Shown piece by piece: positions 24,385 to 64,000 of a DNA stretch of 64,000 bases; position 1 is the stretch's first letter; each line of letters starts with the position of its first letter. The stretch is from Orientallactaga sibirica. Lineage: Eukaryota > Chordata > Mammalia > Rodentia > Dipodidae. Made by a program: the position numbers and the translations under genes. Location: contig JAEOAD010000013.1 in assembly GCA_036365145.1 (NCBI GenBank), positions 43,837,001-43,901,000 of the forward strand, written 5' to 3'. The notes beneath the pieces are model-generated. The model was given only the letters and a program-made list of their open reading frames with translations. It did no database searches and had not been told where the DNA came from.

Positions 24385-25592
24385 TTTTATTTTTTTTTTT
24401 TTGAGGAAGGTTCTTGTTCTAGCCCAGTTGACCTGGAATTCACTATGTAGTCTCAGGCTGGCCTCGAACTCATGGTGATCCTCCTACCTTTGCCTCTCAA
24501 ATTGGGATTAAAGGCATGGGTCATCACACCTGGCTTTATCATTTTAGATTTTCCCCCTTTAAAAATTTCATCTCAGCAAGGTGTGGTAGCACACATCTTT
24601 AATCCCAACTTGGAAGGCAGAGGTAAAAGGATTACCTTGAGTTCCAGGACAGCCTGAGACTACATAGTAAATTCCAGGCCAGCCTGGGGTACAGCAAAAC
24701 CCTACCTTGAAAACCAAAAAAAAAAAAAAATAGTCAACCCCTTTATTACACATAATCTTATTGAACATAATAACTATGTATGTTTTACATTTCTTATGTT
24801 TCTGTATGGCTACTTTTGTATTCATAGAATAATTGCATATTTTAACATTTGCTGAATAAATGAATACATAGAAAGCTAGAATAAATGTAGTGATTTCATT
24901 TAGAAAAGACATTATTTTTCTAATGGATTAATAAGAATTCTACACATTCATTAAAAAATATATGTGAGGGGCTGGAGAGATGGCTTAGTGGCTAAGGCAC
25001 CTGCCTCCTAAACCTAAGAATGCTGGTTCCAATCTCCAGGTCCCACAGTTAGCCAGATGCAAAGTGATGCAAGGGCACAATGCTGCACTTGACCACAAGG
25101 GGGCACACGCATCTGGATTTCGTTCGCAGAAGCTAAGAGGCTGCTGGCGTGCCCATATCTATCTGTCTTCCTCACCCTCTCTCTCTCTCTGTCTCTCTCT
25201 GTCTTTCTCCAAAAAAAAAAAAAAAAAAGTGAGGACTGGGCATGGTGGTGCATGCCTTTAATCCCAGCACTAGGGATGCTGAGGTAGGAGGCTCACTGTG
25301 AGTTCGAGGTCAGCCTGAGAATACATAGTGAATTCCATAATTTCAGGACAGCCTCAGCTAGACTGAGACCCTACCTCAAAAAAGTAAAAAATACCAGAAT
25401 ATATGTGGGGCTGGGGAGATGGCTCAGCAGTTAAAGGCACTTCTTAGTAAAGCCTGCTAGCCTAGGTTCAATTTTCCAGGACCCATGATGCAAAGCCAGA
25501 TTCACAAAGTGGCACATGCATTTCAAGTTCATTTGCAATTGCAAGAAGCCCTGGTACATCCATACTCTCTTTGTTTTTCTCTCTCTCACAAA

Positions 25593-25651
<59 letters not shown>

Positions 25652-26214
25652 ATTTTTTTAAAGAATGTATGTGGGCTAGAGAAATGGCTTAGCAGTTAAG
25701 GCACTTGCCTGCGAAGCCTAAGGTAACACAAGTGCACAAGGTCGCACATGTGCACTAGGTGTCTCACGCATCTGGAGTTTGATTACAGTGGCTGGAGGCC
25801 CTGGCGTGCCAACTCTCTCTCTCACTCACCCTCGCTCCCACTCTTGCATAAAAAAAAAGAGCCAGGCTTGGTGGCGCATGCCTTTAATCCTAGCATTCAG
25901 GAGGCAGAGGTAGGAGGATCGCCATGAGTTCAAGGCCACCCTGAGACTACATAGTGAATTCCAGGTCAGCCTGAGCTAGAGTAAGACCTTACCTCAGAAA
26001 AGCAAAAAAAAAAAAGGGGGGGGTTGCCTCAAAAAAAATATATATATATGCATACATGTAAGGTGTCAATTTTCATTGATAATGAATAGAACTATCTCAA
26101 TTTCCATTAACCTTCCAATCAAATAATATTAATGAATGATTTAATGTCTTCTTGATGACTGGACTTGTGGTGCTTACTTAAATTTTAATATCTGGATAGC
26201 TAAAAAAATTCCTT
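24385..26214. repeat. SINE cluster with a long Dip-like copy and (AAAT)n
   Basis: B1 - 24400-24535, B1 + 24575-24725, unique 24730-24965, long Dip-like + 24968-25230, B1 + 25235-25385, Dip-like + 25406-25590 whose tail is a pure (AAAT)n of about 60 bp (25588-25651), extended Dip-like + 25675-25850, B1 + 25859-26010, unique 26060-26214. Confidence 0.75.
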
Positions 26215-28239
26215 TTTTGGTTTTAGAGGTAAGGTTTCATTGTATCCCAGGCTGACCTGGAATTCACTATGTAGTCTCAGGGTGGCCTCGAACTCATGGC
26301 AACCTCCTACCTCTGCTTCCCGAGTGCCGTAATGAAAGACATGCACCACCACACCCACTTAATAAAAATATATCTTTTTATTTTTTAATTTAATTAATTT
26401 ATTTATTGGAGACAGAGAGAGGAAAAGAGAGAGAGAGGGAGAGTGAGAATGGGCACACGAGGGTCTCCAGCCACTGAAAATGAATCCAGATGTGTGTGCC
26501 CCCTCGTGGATCTGGTTTACGTGGGACCTGGAGAATTGAACCAGGGCCCTTAGGCTTCGTAGGCAAATGCCTTAACTGCTAAGCCATCTCTCCAGCCCAA
26601 TAAAAATATTTTTAAATATTAAAAGAAAAGGAAGAGAACAAAATGATTGAAAATGGCATCTCTTTTTTATTTGGGGGCAGAAAATTAAAAAATATCCCTG
26701 ATTCCAGTCATCTGATTATTTTCCTCCAAATCTCTAAGTTGCAAATCCCTTGGCAAATTAATAGATAAAATAGTGACATGCAATGTATTTGACTTATAGG
26801 AAAATTATTGACTTTTTCTGACTAGTTTCATCTAAAAAGTGAGTTTCTTTATGCTTATGTTATTTTTAGAATGTAAAAACCACTTTTCTTTCTCCAGTAG
26901 TACTAAGTTACAAAATTATCATAAACTTTGAAACTTTTAAAATATTTATTCATTTGAGAGAGAGAGAAGGAGAGAATGGGTGAATCAGGACATCTTGCAC
27001 ACAAAATCCAGATGCTAATGCCACTTTATGCACATGGCTTTACCTGGGTACTGGGGGAAAGAACCTGGGCCTTCAGGCATTACAACAAAGTACCTTTAAC
27101 CACTGGGCTCTCTCCAGCCCATTTTTAAAAAAATTATTTTAATTTAATTTATTTATTTGAAAAAGAGAGAGAAAGAAAGAGGCAGATAGAGAAGGAGAAT
27201 ATGGGTACACCAGGGCCTCCAGCCACTGTAAACAAATTCCAGATGCATGTCCCACCTTGTGCATCTGGCTTATGTGGGTCCTGGGGAATCAAACATGGGT
27301 GCTTTGGCTTTGCATGCAAGTGCCTTAACCACTAAGCCATCTCTCAAGCTCTCCTTTTATTTTATATATATATTTGAGAAAGAAAGATAGAGAATGGGGG
27401 GCACGCTAGGGCCTCCAGCCACTGCAAATGAACTCCAGATGCATGAGCCCCCTTGTGCATCTGGCACATGGGTCCTGGAGAGTCGAACTGGGATCCTTTG
27501 GCTTTGCAGGCAAATGCTTTAACCGCTAAGCCTTCTCTACAGCCCTCAAGCCCCCTTTTAATTAATTAATTAATTAATTTATTAATTTTTTTATTTTTTG
27601 GTTTTTCAAGGTAGGGTTTCACTCTAGCCCAGGCGGACCTGGAATTCACTATGTAGTCTCAGGGTGGCTACAAACTCTTGGCAATCCTCCTACCTCTGCC
27701 TCCCGAGTGCTGGGATTAAAGGTGTGTGCCACCACACCTGGCATCTTATCCTTTTCTATACTTCCTTGTATAAATAGTAGTACCATGCCTGGCTCCCTTT
27801 TTAATTTTTGAATGAGTTATAAATTGATTGATAGAAATAGGATCTCATGGTAGCTTGGGCTGTTTGCAAGCTCACTATGTGTCTGAGACTGGCTTTGAAC
27901 TTCGGATCCTCCTCTCAAGTGCTGAGATTATGTTGGCTTTTTTTGTTGTTGTTTTGTTTTTTGAGGTAAAGTCTCACTCTAGCTCAAGCTGACCTGAAAT
28001 TCACTATGTAGTCTCTGGGTGGCCTCAAACTCACAGCGATCTTCCTACCTCTCCCTCTAGAGTGCTGGGATTAAAGACCTGCGCCACCACGCCCGGTTTA
28101 GGCTATTTTTTATTCTTTGAAGCAAGTTTTCACTCTAGCCCCAGCTAACCTAGAAATTACTCTCTAGACTAGGCTGACCTCAAACTCCTAGCAATCCTCT
28201 AGTTGGAATTTTAACTGTGAGCCACCATGCCCAGCTCAA
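26215..28239 (-). repeat. Antisense SINE cluster
   Basis: B1 26222-26360, Dip-like 26395-26597, unique 26600-26935, Dip-like 26945-27120, Dip-like 27140-27352, Dip-like 27365-27543, B1 27600-27743, decayed B1-like 27820-27940, B1 27960-28098, decayed B1 28110-28238. Confidence 0.7.
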
Positions 28240-28905
28240 TTTATATTTTATTTATTTTACTTTTTTGCATGTTTATGTGAGTGTAGTATGCATGCATGTG
28301 TATGCACATGTGTGTGGGTGTGTACTCACATGTGTGCAGAAGCCAGAGGATGACATTAGGTATCTAAGTCAAAGACCCTGGAGTTTATACTTAGTCCAGG
28401 CCCAGGGGTCTGCTTGCCTCCACCTCCCCAGAGTTACAATTATAGATGTTGTTGCGTCAGGTTCACATTGCTGGCAGAAATCACCCGACCAAGAGCAGCT
28501 TGTGGGGAAAAGGGTTTATTTTGGCTTACAGACTCAAGGGGAAGCTTCATGATGGCAGGGGAAAACGATGGCATGAGCAGAGAGTGAACATCACTCCCTG
28601 GCCAACATAAGGTGGACAACAGCAACAGGAGAGTGTGCCAAACAGTAGCAAGGGGACACTGGCTATAATACCCATAAGCCCGCCCCCCAACAATACACTG
28701 CCCCCAGGAGGTGTTAATTCCCAAATCTCCATCAACTGGGAACCTAGCATTCAGAACACCTAAGTTTATGGGGGACACCTGAATCAAACCACCACAGATA
28801 TGTACCACTATATACCCAACTTTTATATGGGTGCTGGGGATCCAAACTCAGGTCCTTATGCTTGTGCAGCAAGCAATTTGCCCACTGAACCATCTCCCCA
28901 GCTCC
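28240..28905 (-). mobile_element. B4-like SINE interrupted by a hAT-like element
   Basis: The B4-like halves are 28255-28449 (ATGTGTGCAGAAGCCAGAGG, TTACAATTATAGATG) and 28798-28905 (ATGGGTGCTGGGGATCCAAA, CATCTCCCCAGCTCC). They are continuous if 28450-28797 is removed. Confidence 0.6.
28450..28797 (-). mobile_element. hAT-like non-autonomous element (URR1-type)
   Basis: On the minus strand it starts TGTGGTGGTTTGATTCAGGT and continues with a TGGGAATTAAC segment and a CCAAAATAAACCC segment near the far end. Ends are similar in inverted orientation (TGTGGTGG and TGTTGTTG). An 8-bp target duplication, expected for hAT, is not clear. Non-coding, about 350 bp. A second fragment of the family is at 2580-2745. 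Confidence 0.55.
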
Positions 28906-29640
28906 TAACTTGTTTTAAAAGGAGAAGAGCTACACTTGACTTCTCTTGTTCAATTTCTTCCATTAGAACTTCCTCAAATAACATCCTTTCTCTTGCCCAC
29001 TTTGAGGGTTTTCTTAAGCCTTCTGTCAACCCGTTTCTCATTACATTCTCCCTTCGCTCTGCCTTCTAACAAGACCCAACTGTTTTCATCAGAGAGATGA
29101 AGTAACTTGTACTTTAAGCAAACACAGGAGGGTCTAACTTGGCCCTTTGGTCAACAATGTCCCTGGATCTTTGTTCCTGCTTTGGTGGAGGCTGGGAAGG
29201 AAGAAAGGCCCTCACTTTACAAAGTGAGATAGAAAAAAGGGAAGGGCTGGGTGTAGTGACGCATACCTTTAATCCCAGTACTCCAGAAGCAGAGATTGGA
29301 GGATAGTTGTGAGTTTGAGGCCAGCCTGGAACAACACAGTGAGTTCCAGGTCAGCCTGGGCTATATGAGACCCTATCTCAGAGAAAAAGAGAGGAAAGAA
29401 AAAAGAAAAGAAAAGAAAAAGGGGGGAGGAAAACACATAAAATCAGATTAGTATTTCTGGATTCAAATTTGCCAAAAATGCAAATTTATAATGCCACCTT
29501 TCTTTAGTTCTTTTTTTTTTTCAAAATGTGAACTTATTTCTCCTTTGTCAAACCTGTACTTCAATGTTCCTAAACATTCTTCAATTGTATCCCAATACTT
29601 TCACTGACTATGTTTTTCTTTAAAAGCAGTTTTTTCCCCC
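28906..29640. repeat. Unique sequence with one B1
   Basis: 28906-29238 unique, with a possible MIR-like scrap near 29085-29125 (GATGAAGTAACTTG). B1-like sense 29240-29385 with a GA-rich tail to 29430. 29431-29640 unique. Confidence 0.5.
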
Positions 29641-29820
29641 CAAGGTAGGGTCTTGCTTTAGCCCAGATTGTCCTGGTATTCACTATGTAGTTTCAGGGTG
29701 GTCTTGAACTCATGGAGATCCTCCTACCCCTGCCTCCCAAGCACTGGGATTAAAGGTGTGCATCACCACACCTGGCAAAAAAAAAAAAACCTTTTACTAT
29801 TTATCTATTTATTTTCAAGA

Positions 29821-29851
<31 letters not shown>

Positions 29852-31030
29852 GGAGGTCAGAGGCACCAGGGCCTCTTACCACTGCAAACAAATTCCAGAT
29901 GAATGTGTCACTTTGTGCTTCTGGTTTTACGTGGGTACTAGGGAACTGAACCTATACTGTCAGCCTTTGCAAGCAAGCGTCTTAACCACTGAGCCATCTC
30001 TCCAGCCTTTCATGTATTACTTTTAACCAACATAGCAGTGGTTCTATATTTTATTTTTCCCTGAAGATGGCCTGATTATGCTATTTCATCTTTGTAAATC
30101 TTTACAGTTAACCCTCAGATCCTCAAAAAATAAGTTGCTTGAGCTGGGCAGGGTGGTACACACCTTTAACTCCAGCACTCAGGAGGCTGAGGTAGGAGGA
30201 GGATCACTGTCAGTTCCAGGCCAGCATAGACCTACAGAGTAAGGGGCTGGAGAGATGGCTTAGCAGTTAAGGCATTGCCTGCAAAGCCAAAGGACCCAGA
30301 TTTGATTCTCCAGGACCCACATAAGCCAGATGCACAAGGTGGCACATGCGTCTGGAGTTTGCCTGCAGTTGCTGGATTCCCCGGTGTGCCCATTCTCTCT
30401 CTACCATTCTTCCTCTCTCTCTCTCTCTCTCAAATGAATAAATAAATAAATAATATTTGTTAAAAAAGAACCCCAGGGCTGGAGAGATGGCTTAGCGGTT
30501 AAGGTGCCTGCTTGCTAAGCCTAAGAACGCCCTTTTGGTTTGATTCTCCAGGTCCCATGTTTAGCCAGATGCAGTGACACAAGGGTGCAATGCTGCACTT
30601 GCCCACAAGAGGGTACATGTGTCTGGAGTTCATTCACAGTGGCTGAGAGGCTACTGGTGTGCCCATTCTCTCTCTGTCTCCCTCCCAAAAAAAACAAAAC
30701 AAACAAACAAAAAAAAAACCTCCAGAGTGAGGTCCAGGGCAGTCTAGACTATACTGAAACCCTACCTCAGAAAACAACAACAAAAACAGGTTGCTTGGTT
30801 TCAAGAACATTGTGAAGTAGTGTTCATGAAGCAATAGCAGTATGGTACAATTCATACTTCTTTTTTTATACTTCTTTTATTCATGTTTTGTTTTTTTAAA
30901 ACATGTGTCTCTCTAGCCCAAGCTAACTTGGAACTCATTCTGTAGCCCCAGACAAGCCTCAAATTCATGGTGATCCTCCTACCTCATCCTCAAGTGCTGG
31001 GATTAAAGGTATGCATGACCAGGCCTGGCT
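29641..31030. repeat. SINE cluster
   Basis: B1 - 29641-29780, Dip-like - 29800-30008, unique 30010-30140, half B1 + 30142-30240, Dip-like + 30243-30460, long Dip-like + 30475-30705, half B1 + 30720-30785, unique 30790-30895, decayed B1 - 30900-31030. Confidence 0.7.
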
Positions 31031-31389
31031 CAATCTTCTTCAAATATCATTTATTTCAGAGTTTTTCCAACTCAAAGGTAAGTAGAAAAACATTTAATAT
31101 TGTTGGGAACACTTACTTTGCCTCCTAAATTCAACCCATATATTTTCCATTTGTATTCTGTATTTGTGCTTTGTTTGACATTGTAATTTGCAAGCTCATT
31201 GGGTAGGAAATAATCTTCCAACATGAAATAGCCTTAAGTACATGGTTATTAATGGTAACAGGATTCAAATGTCCTTGGTTGTAAAGAGACCAATTTAAAC
31301 ATTATATGGGCTTGTAATTTCTTTTCCTTCATTATTGGCTTATACTTTTTATTTTTTTGTTGTTGTTGTTGTTGTTGTTTTTGGTTTTC
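31031..31389. other. Non-repetitive interval
   Basis: About 310 bp of A/T-rich sequence with no recognisable feature, ending in a (TTG)n at about 31357-31380. Confidence 0.5.
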
Positions 31390-32523
31390 CTCTTTGTGCA
31401 GCTGGCTTTACATGGGTACTAGGGAACTGAACACAGGCTGTCAGGCTTTGCAAGCAAGTGCCTTAACCACTGAGACATCTCCCAGTCCCCTCCCTTACTC
31501 CCCTTTTGTTTTTTTGAGGTAGGGTCTCACTCCAGTCCAGGCCTGGAATTCACTATGTAATCTTAGGCTGGCCTCAAACTCATAGCAACCCTTCTACCTC
31601 AGCCTCCTGGGTCCTGGAATTAAAGGTCTGTGCCATCATGCCTAGCTCATTCTTTTTTTTTTTTTTTTCTGGCTCATTCTTTCCTCCTCTTTTCTTCTTT
31701 TCTATTCCCATTTCCTTCCTCCTTTCTTTTCTCTCTCTCTCTCTTTTTGGTTTTTCAAGATAGGGTCTTGCTGTAGCCCAGCTGACCTAGAATTCACTAT
31801 GTCATCTCAGGCTGGCCTTGAACTCATGATGATCCTACCTCAGCCTCCCGAGTGCTGGGATTAAAGGTGTGTGCCACCATACCTGGCTCTCTCTCTTTTT
31901 TTTTAAAAAAAAATTATTTATTTGCAAGCTGAGAGAGATAGAAGAGAAACAGAGAATGTGCGCACCGGGGCCCCTAACTGCTGCAAACAAACTCCAGATG
32001 CATGTGCCACCTTGTGCATCTGGCTTTACGTGGGTACTGGGGAACTGAATCCAGGTTGTTAGGCTTTGGAGGCAAGTGCCTTAACTGCTGAGCCATCTCT
32101 CCAGCCTCTCTCTCTCTCTCTCTCTTTTCTTTTTTTTGGTGTATGTGAGTATGGCGATGAGAGGACAACTTCAGGTTGTTCAGATTTTGTACACCAGGCT
32201 GGCTTTGAACTCACAATTCATCTAGCTTTTTATTTATTATTTATTTGAGAGTGAGAAACAGAGAGAAAGGCAGAGGTGGAGGGAGAGAGAAAAAATGGTT
32301 TAAAATATTTTATTTTTATTTATTTGAGTGTGAGAGAGAGGCAGAGAGAGAGAATGGACATGCCAGGGCCTCCAGCCACTGCAAACAAACTCCAGATACA
32401 TGTGCTGCCTTGTGCATCTGGTTTTACGTAGGTACTGGGTAATCAAATCTGGGTCCTTTGGCTTTGCAGGCAAGTGTCTTAACCACTAAGCAATCTCTAC
32501 AGACCATTATCTAGCTTATATAA

Positions 32524-32565
<42 letters not shown>

Positions 32566-32858
32566 GTGTTGTACTGGAGATTGAACCTAGAGCTTTTTAC
32601 ACAGTAGTAATCACTCTACCACTGAATTATAGCCCAAGCCTCCAAAGTACCTTTACTTTAAAAGTCACCTCCCTTCAGATGTTGTTTTATCAACAGAATT
32701 ATTATTATCATTATTATTGGTTTTTCGAGGTAGGGTTTCACTCTAGCTCAGGCTGACCTGGTAGCTTTAAACTCATGGCAATCCTCCTACCTCTGCCTCC
32801 CAAGTACTGGGATTAAAGGCATGCACCACCATACCTGGAAAACTTTTTTTTTTTTTTT

Positions 32859-32900
<42 letters not shown>

Positions 32901-34738
32901 GAGGGGAGAGAATTGGCGTGCCAGGGCCTCCAGTCACTACAACTGAACTTGACAAGTGTGTCACCTTCTGCACATGTGCAACCTTGTCCACTTGCATCAC
33001 TTTGGGTGTCTAACTTTCATGGGAACTGGAGAATCAAACATGGGTCCTTAGGCTTTGCAGGCAAGCACCTTAAATGCTAAGCCATTTCTCCAGCCCTGAT
33101 TGTCCTTCCTGACTCTGTTGCTTGTTGCTGGGTGTACAATGGTGTTCTAAAGTCAGGGCTGTGCTGGGGAAATGGTTTAGTAGTTAAGGCACTTGCCTGT
33201 GAAGCCTAAGGATCCAAGTTCAATTTCCCAGTACACACGTAATCCAAATGTACATGCATCTGGAGATCATTGGAAAATAAATAAAATAGCCAGGGGTGGT
33301 GCTGCTTGCCTTTAAACCCAACACTTGGGAGGCAGAGGTAGGAGGATCACCATGAGTTTGAAGTCACCCTGAGACTACATAGTGAATACTAAGTCAGCCT
33401 GAGCTAGAGTGAGACCCTACCTTGAAAAACCAAAAAATAAATAAAGTAAAATAAATAATTTTATTTTATTATTTATTAATTTATTAGAGACAGAGAGAAG
33501 GAGAGAGGGAAAGAGAGAGAGAGAATGGGTGCACCAGGGCCTCTAGCCACTGCAAACAAACTCCAGACGCATGTGCCACCATGTTCATCTGGCTTATGTG
33601 GGACCTGTAGAATTGAACTTGGGTCCTTAGACTTTGCAGGCAAGCACCTTAACCGCTAAGCCATCTCTTCAACCCAAGTAAAATAAATAAAAATAGAGCC
33701 AGGCGCATGCCTTTAATTCCAGCACTCGGGAGGCCGAGGTAGGAGGATTGCTATGAATTCAAGGCCACCCTAAGACTACATAGTGAATTCCAGGTCAGCC
33801 TGAGTTAGAGTGAAACCCTACCTTGAAAAACAAAACAAAACAAAACAAAACAAAACAAAACAAATAAAAAAATAAAGTTAGGACTTTTGGGGTGCTTTCC
33901 TGTCCAGTTGGTGAGAAGGAAAATATGCAAATGAATTAAAATGCAGGATTCTATGAAAGAAATGAAACAACATGGGTGACTTAAGTTTTGAACATGTGAA
34001 TGAGAGAGTGAGAATGTATGGGTTCACAGGGCCTCTTGCCCCTGTAGACACATGCTTCACTTTGTTCATCTGGCTTTACTTGGGTGCTGGGAATAGAACC
34101 CAGGTTGGCAGGCTTTGCAGGTGTCTTTAATTGCTGAGCCACATCTCCAGCCCATGACCTAATTTAAAAAAATATTTTAAATTTTATTTATTTATTTGAG
34201 GGGAGAGAGAGAGAGAGAGAGAGGGAGGTAGGGAGAGAGAGAATGGTGTGCCAGGGCCTCCAGCTGCTGCAAATTCCAGACACATACATTACCTTGTGCA
34301 TCTGGCTTACCTAGGTACTGGGGAATCAAACGTGAGTCCTTTGGCTTCATAGGCAAGTGCCTATAATTGCTAAGCCATCTCTTCAGCGCCTCCCCTTTTT
34401 TTCCTTTATTTTTTTGAGGTAGGGTCTCTCTCTAGCTAGGCTCACCTGGAATTCACTATGTAGTCTCAGGGTGGCCTTGAACTCACAACAATCCTCCTAC
34501 CACTGCTTCCCGAGTGCTGGTATTAAAGGAGGGTGTCACCACACCCAGCTTCCAGGCCAAATGCTTGAAGGCTAGGTCCGTTTTTTGTTGTTGTTTCAAG
34601 GTAGGGTTTTCATTCTATCCCAGGCTGACCTGGAATTCACTCTGTATTCTCAGGGTAGTCTGGAACTCATAGAGATCCTTGTACCTTTGCCTCCCAAGAG
34701 CTGAGACCAAAGGCGTGCGCCACCACGCCGGGCTTGTG
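31390..34738. repeat. SINE cluster up to the DHX40 promoter
   Basis: Dip-like - piece 31395-31490, B1 - 31512-31648, B1 - 31748-31888, Dip-like - 31905-32105, Dip-like - piece 32230-32295, Dip-like - 32320-32505, (GT)n 32526-32563 with an ID/B4-like scrap to 32640, B1 - 32715-32840, (GT)n plus extended Dip-like - 32845-33096, truncated Dip-like + 33165-33275, B1 + 33285-33435, Dip-like - 33465-33678, B1 + 33700-33825 with (CAAAA)n, Dip-like - 33995-34155, Dip-like - 34180-34388, B1 - 34412-34552, B1 - 34590-34735. Confidence 0.75.
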
Positions 34739-35197
34739 ACCTAAGTTTCGAAAACTCCAGAAACTACTTGTCTGGTGGGCAACTTTGTAGCTGTGTATGT
34801 TGACCAACACACGACGGATCAGGGAAGAGAGTCACGCAGGTTGCCCAAGGACACGCTTGTGTGGCACGATGGCTGCAATTCTTGGGAAAGGCGTGTGTGG
34901 TCGGTGAGGTTGCAGACACGCGGTGGCACAGCAAAGAGGGGTCGCTGTGCCCTTCTCAGGTTCGGCTTCGCCGCTCGAGGCCGAGCTCACGCGGCAGTTG
35001 GCGGGAAAGGCGTGCGGGAAGGGGCGGGGCCTCGGCGACGGTGCGGCTTCGCGGCTCCAGACGGCCGCGCCACGTCACCGCACGCGCGGAAGTAAACACC
35101 TCGACGTCATCAGGGCGCGTCCCCGCCTGTCCCCTCCCATCTCCTCACATCGCTGGACCGACGTGCTCACCTCTCCGCTGCGCTCTGGGCCAGGTCT

Positions 35198-63530
<28,333 letters not shown>

Positions 63531-64000
63531 GTAAGAAGTTTATTAAAGTGTTTTGTTAAAAATTTCATTGTCAGGGCTAGAGGGATGGAATAGTGGTTAA
63601 GGTGTGGTGTCGCATGCCTTTAATCCCAGTATTCCAGGAGGCAAAGGTTGGAAGATCACCAAGAATTAGAGGCCACCTTGAGACTACATAGTGAATTCCT
63701 AGTTAGCCTGGGCTAGAGTGAGACCCTACCTCGAAAAAACAAAAACAAACAGACAAAAAAGAGCTGTGTGTAATATGGGTTTAGACTTTCTTCTACCTAC
63801 CCTGAATTTACTGAGGCTTTACCAGTTTTAGTTACACTTAATTAGGGTTTTTTTTTTTTTTTTTTTTTTTTTTTTGAGGTTACTTTTGAAGGAAGAGGTT
63901 GGGAGAAGGAAGAGCAATATACTTTGTCTTTCCCCTTAACTTTGAAAATGTTGGTGGAGAGGAAGGTGTGGGAGAAAGGAAAGGTTAGCGATGTGGGAAG
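63531..64000. repeat. Start of DHX40 intron 12
   Basis: A 28-bp Dip-like 5' stub at 63574-63602 runs straight into a B1 sense copy (63602-63740). Unique sequence follows, a T-run 63847-63876, then GA-rich unique sequence to the window end. No further exon before 64000. Confidence 0.7.

Noticed and set aside
25588..25651. Regularly spaced repeats, checked as a CRISPR-like array
   Set aside because: A simple (AAAT)n microsatellite in a mammalian genome; no spacers.
28440..28808. 122-codon minus-strand frame
   Set aside because: Lies almost wholly in the hAT-like non-autonomous element; the sequence does not resemble a transposase.

Overview
The window is mammalian nuclear DNA, most probably from a dipodid rodent (jerboa, for example Jaculus). 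Three things support this: very dense B1-like (7SL-derived) SINEs; a tRNA-derived SINE with A/B-box promoter motifs, a pyrimidine-rich 3' part and an AATAAA-rich tail, which fits the jerboa 'Dip' T+ class; and B4-like, rodent hAT-like and L1-type debris. The species call is inference. The SINE families are recognised by consensus reading, not by a database search.

Layout. Positions 1-34.7 kb are intergenic as far as I can read. SINEs lie in both orientations, often inserted into one another, with a few older elements: a lineage-type L1-like 3' end at 2746-5404 and again at 16836-17890, ancient L1 fragments, a hAT-like element at 28450-28797, an LTR-like insertion at 4330-4890 and a dead processed copy of RPL36A at about 14516-14935. 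A CpG island at about 34.75-35.6 kb is the promoter of the only protein-coding gene seen, DHX40 (DEAH-box helicase 40), on the + strand.

Twelve DHX40 coding exons were placed by translation and GT-AG boundaries: 35198-35309, 36225-36392, 37752-37897, 40334-40453, 40622-40849, 41049-41115, 42696-42827, 52375-52474, 56190-56276, 56413-56595, 60964-61044 and 63373-63530. They join in one open frame of 1582 nt (527 residues plus one base). All classical DEAH helicase motifs are intact. The gene continues past the right edge, so the C-terminal part of the protein is missing. Introns 4, 5 and 9 are short and repeat-free. Intron 7 (9.5 kb) and intron 10 (4.4 kb) are packed with SINEs, mostly antisense to the gene.

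No convincing new multi-gene system is present. The most unusual observations are a 51-bp diverged copy of the exon 5/intron 5 splice junction embedded in a SINE of intron 6; perfect polypyrimidine runs of 231 and 199 nt in intron 7; fold-back SINE structures; longer Dip-like SINE subfamilies; and a strong antisense SINE bias inside DHX40 compared with the flanking DNA.
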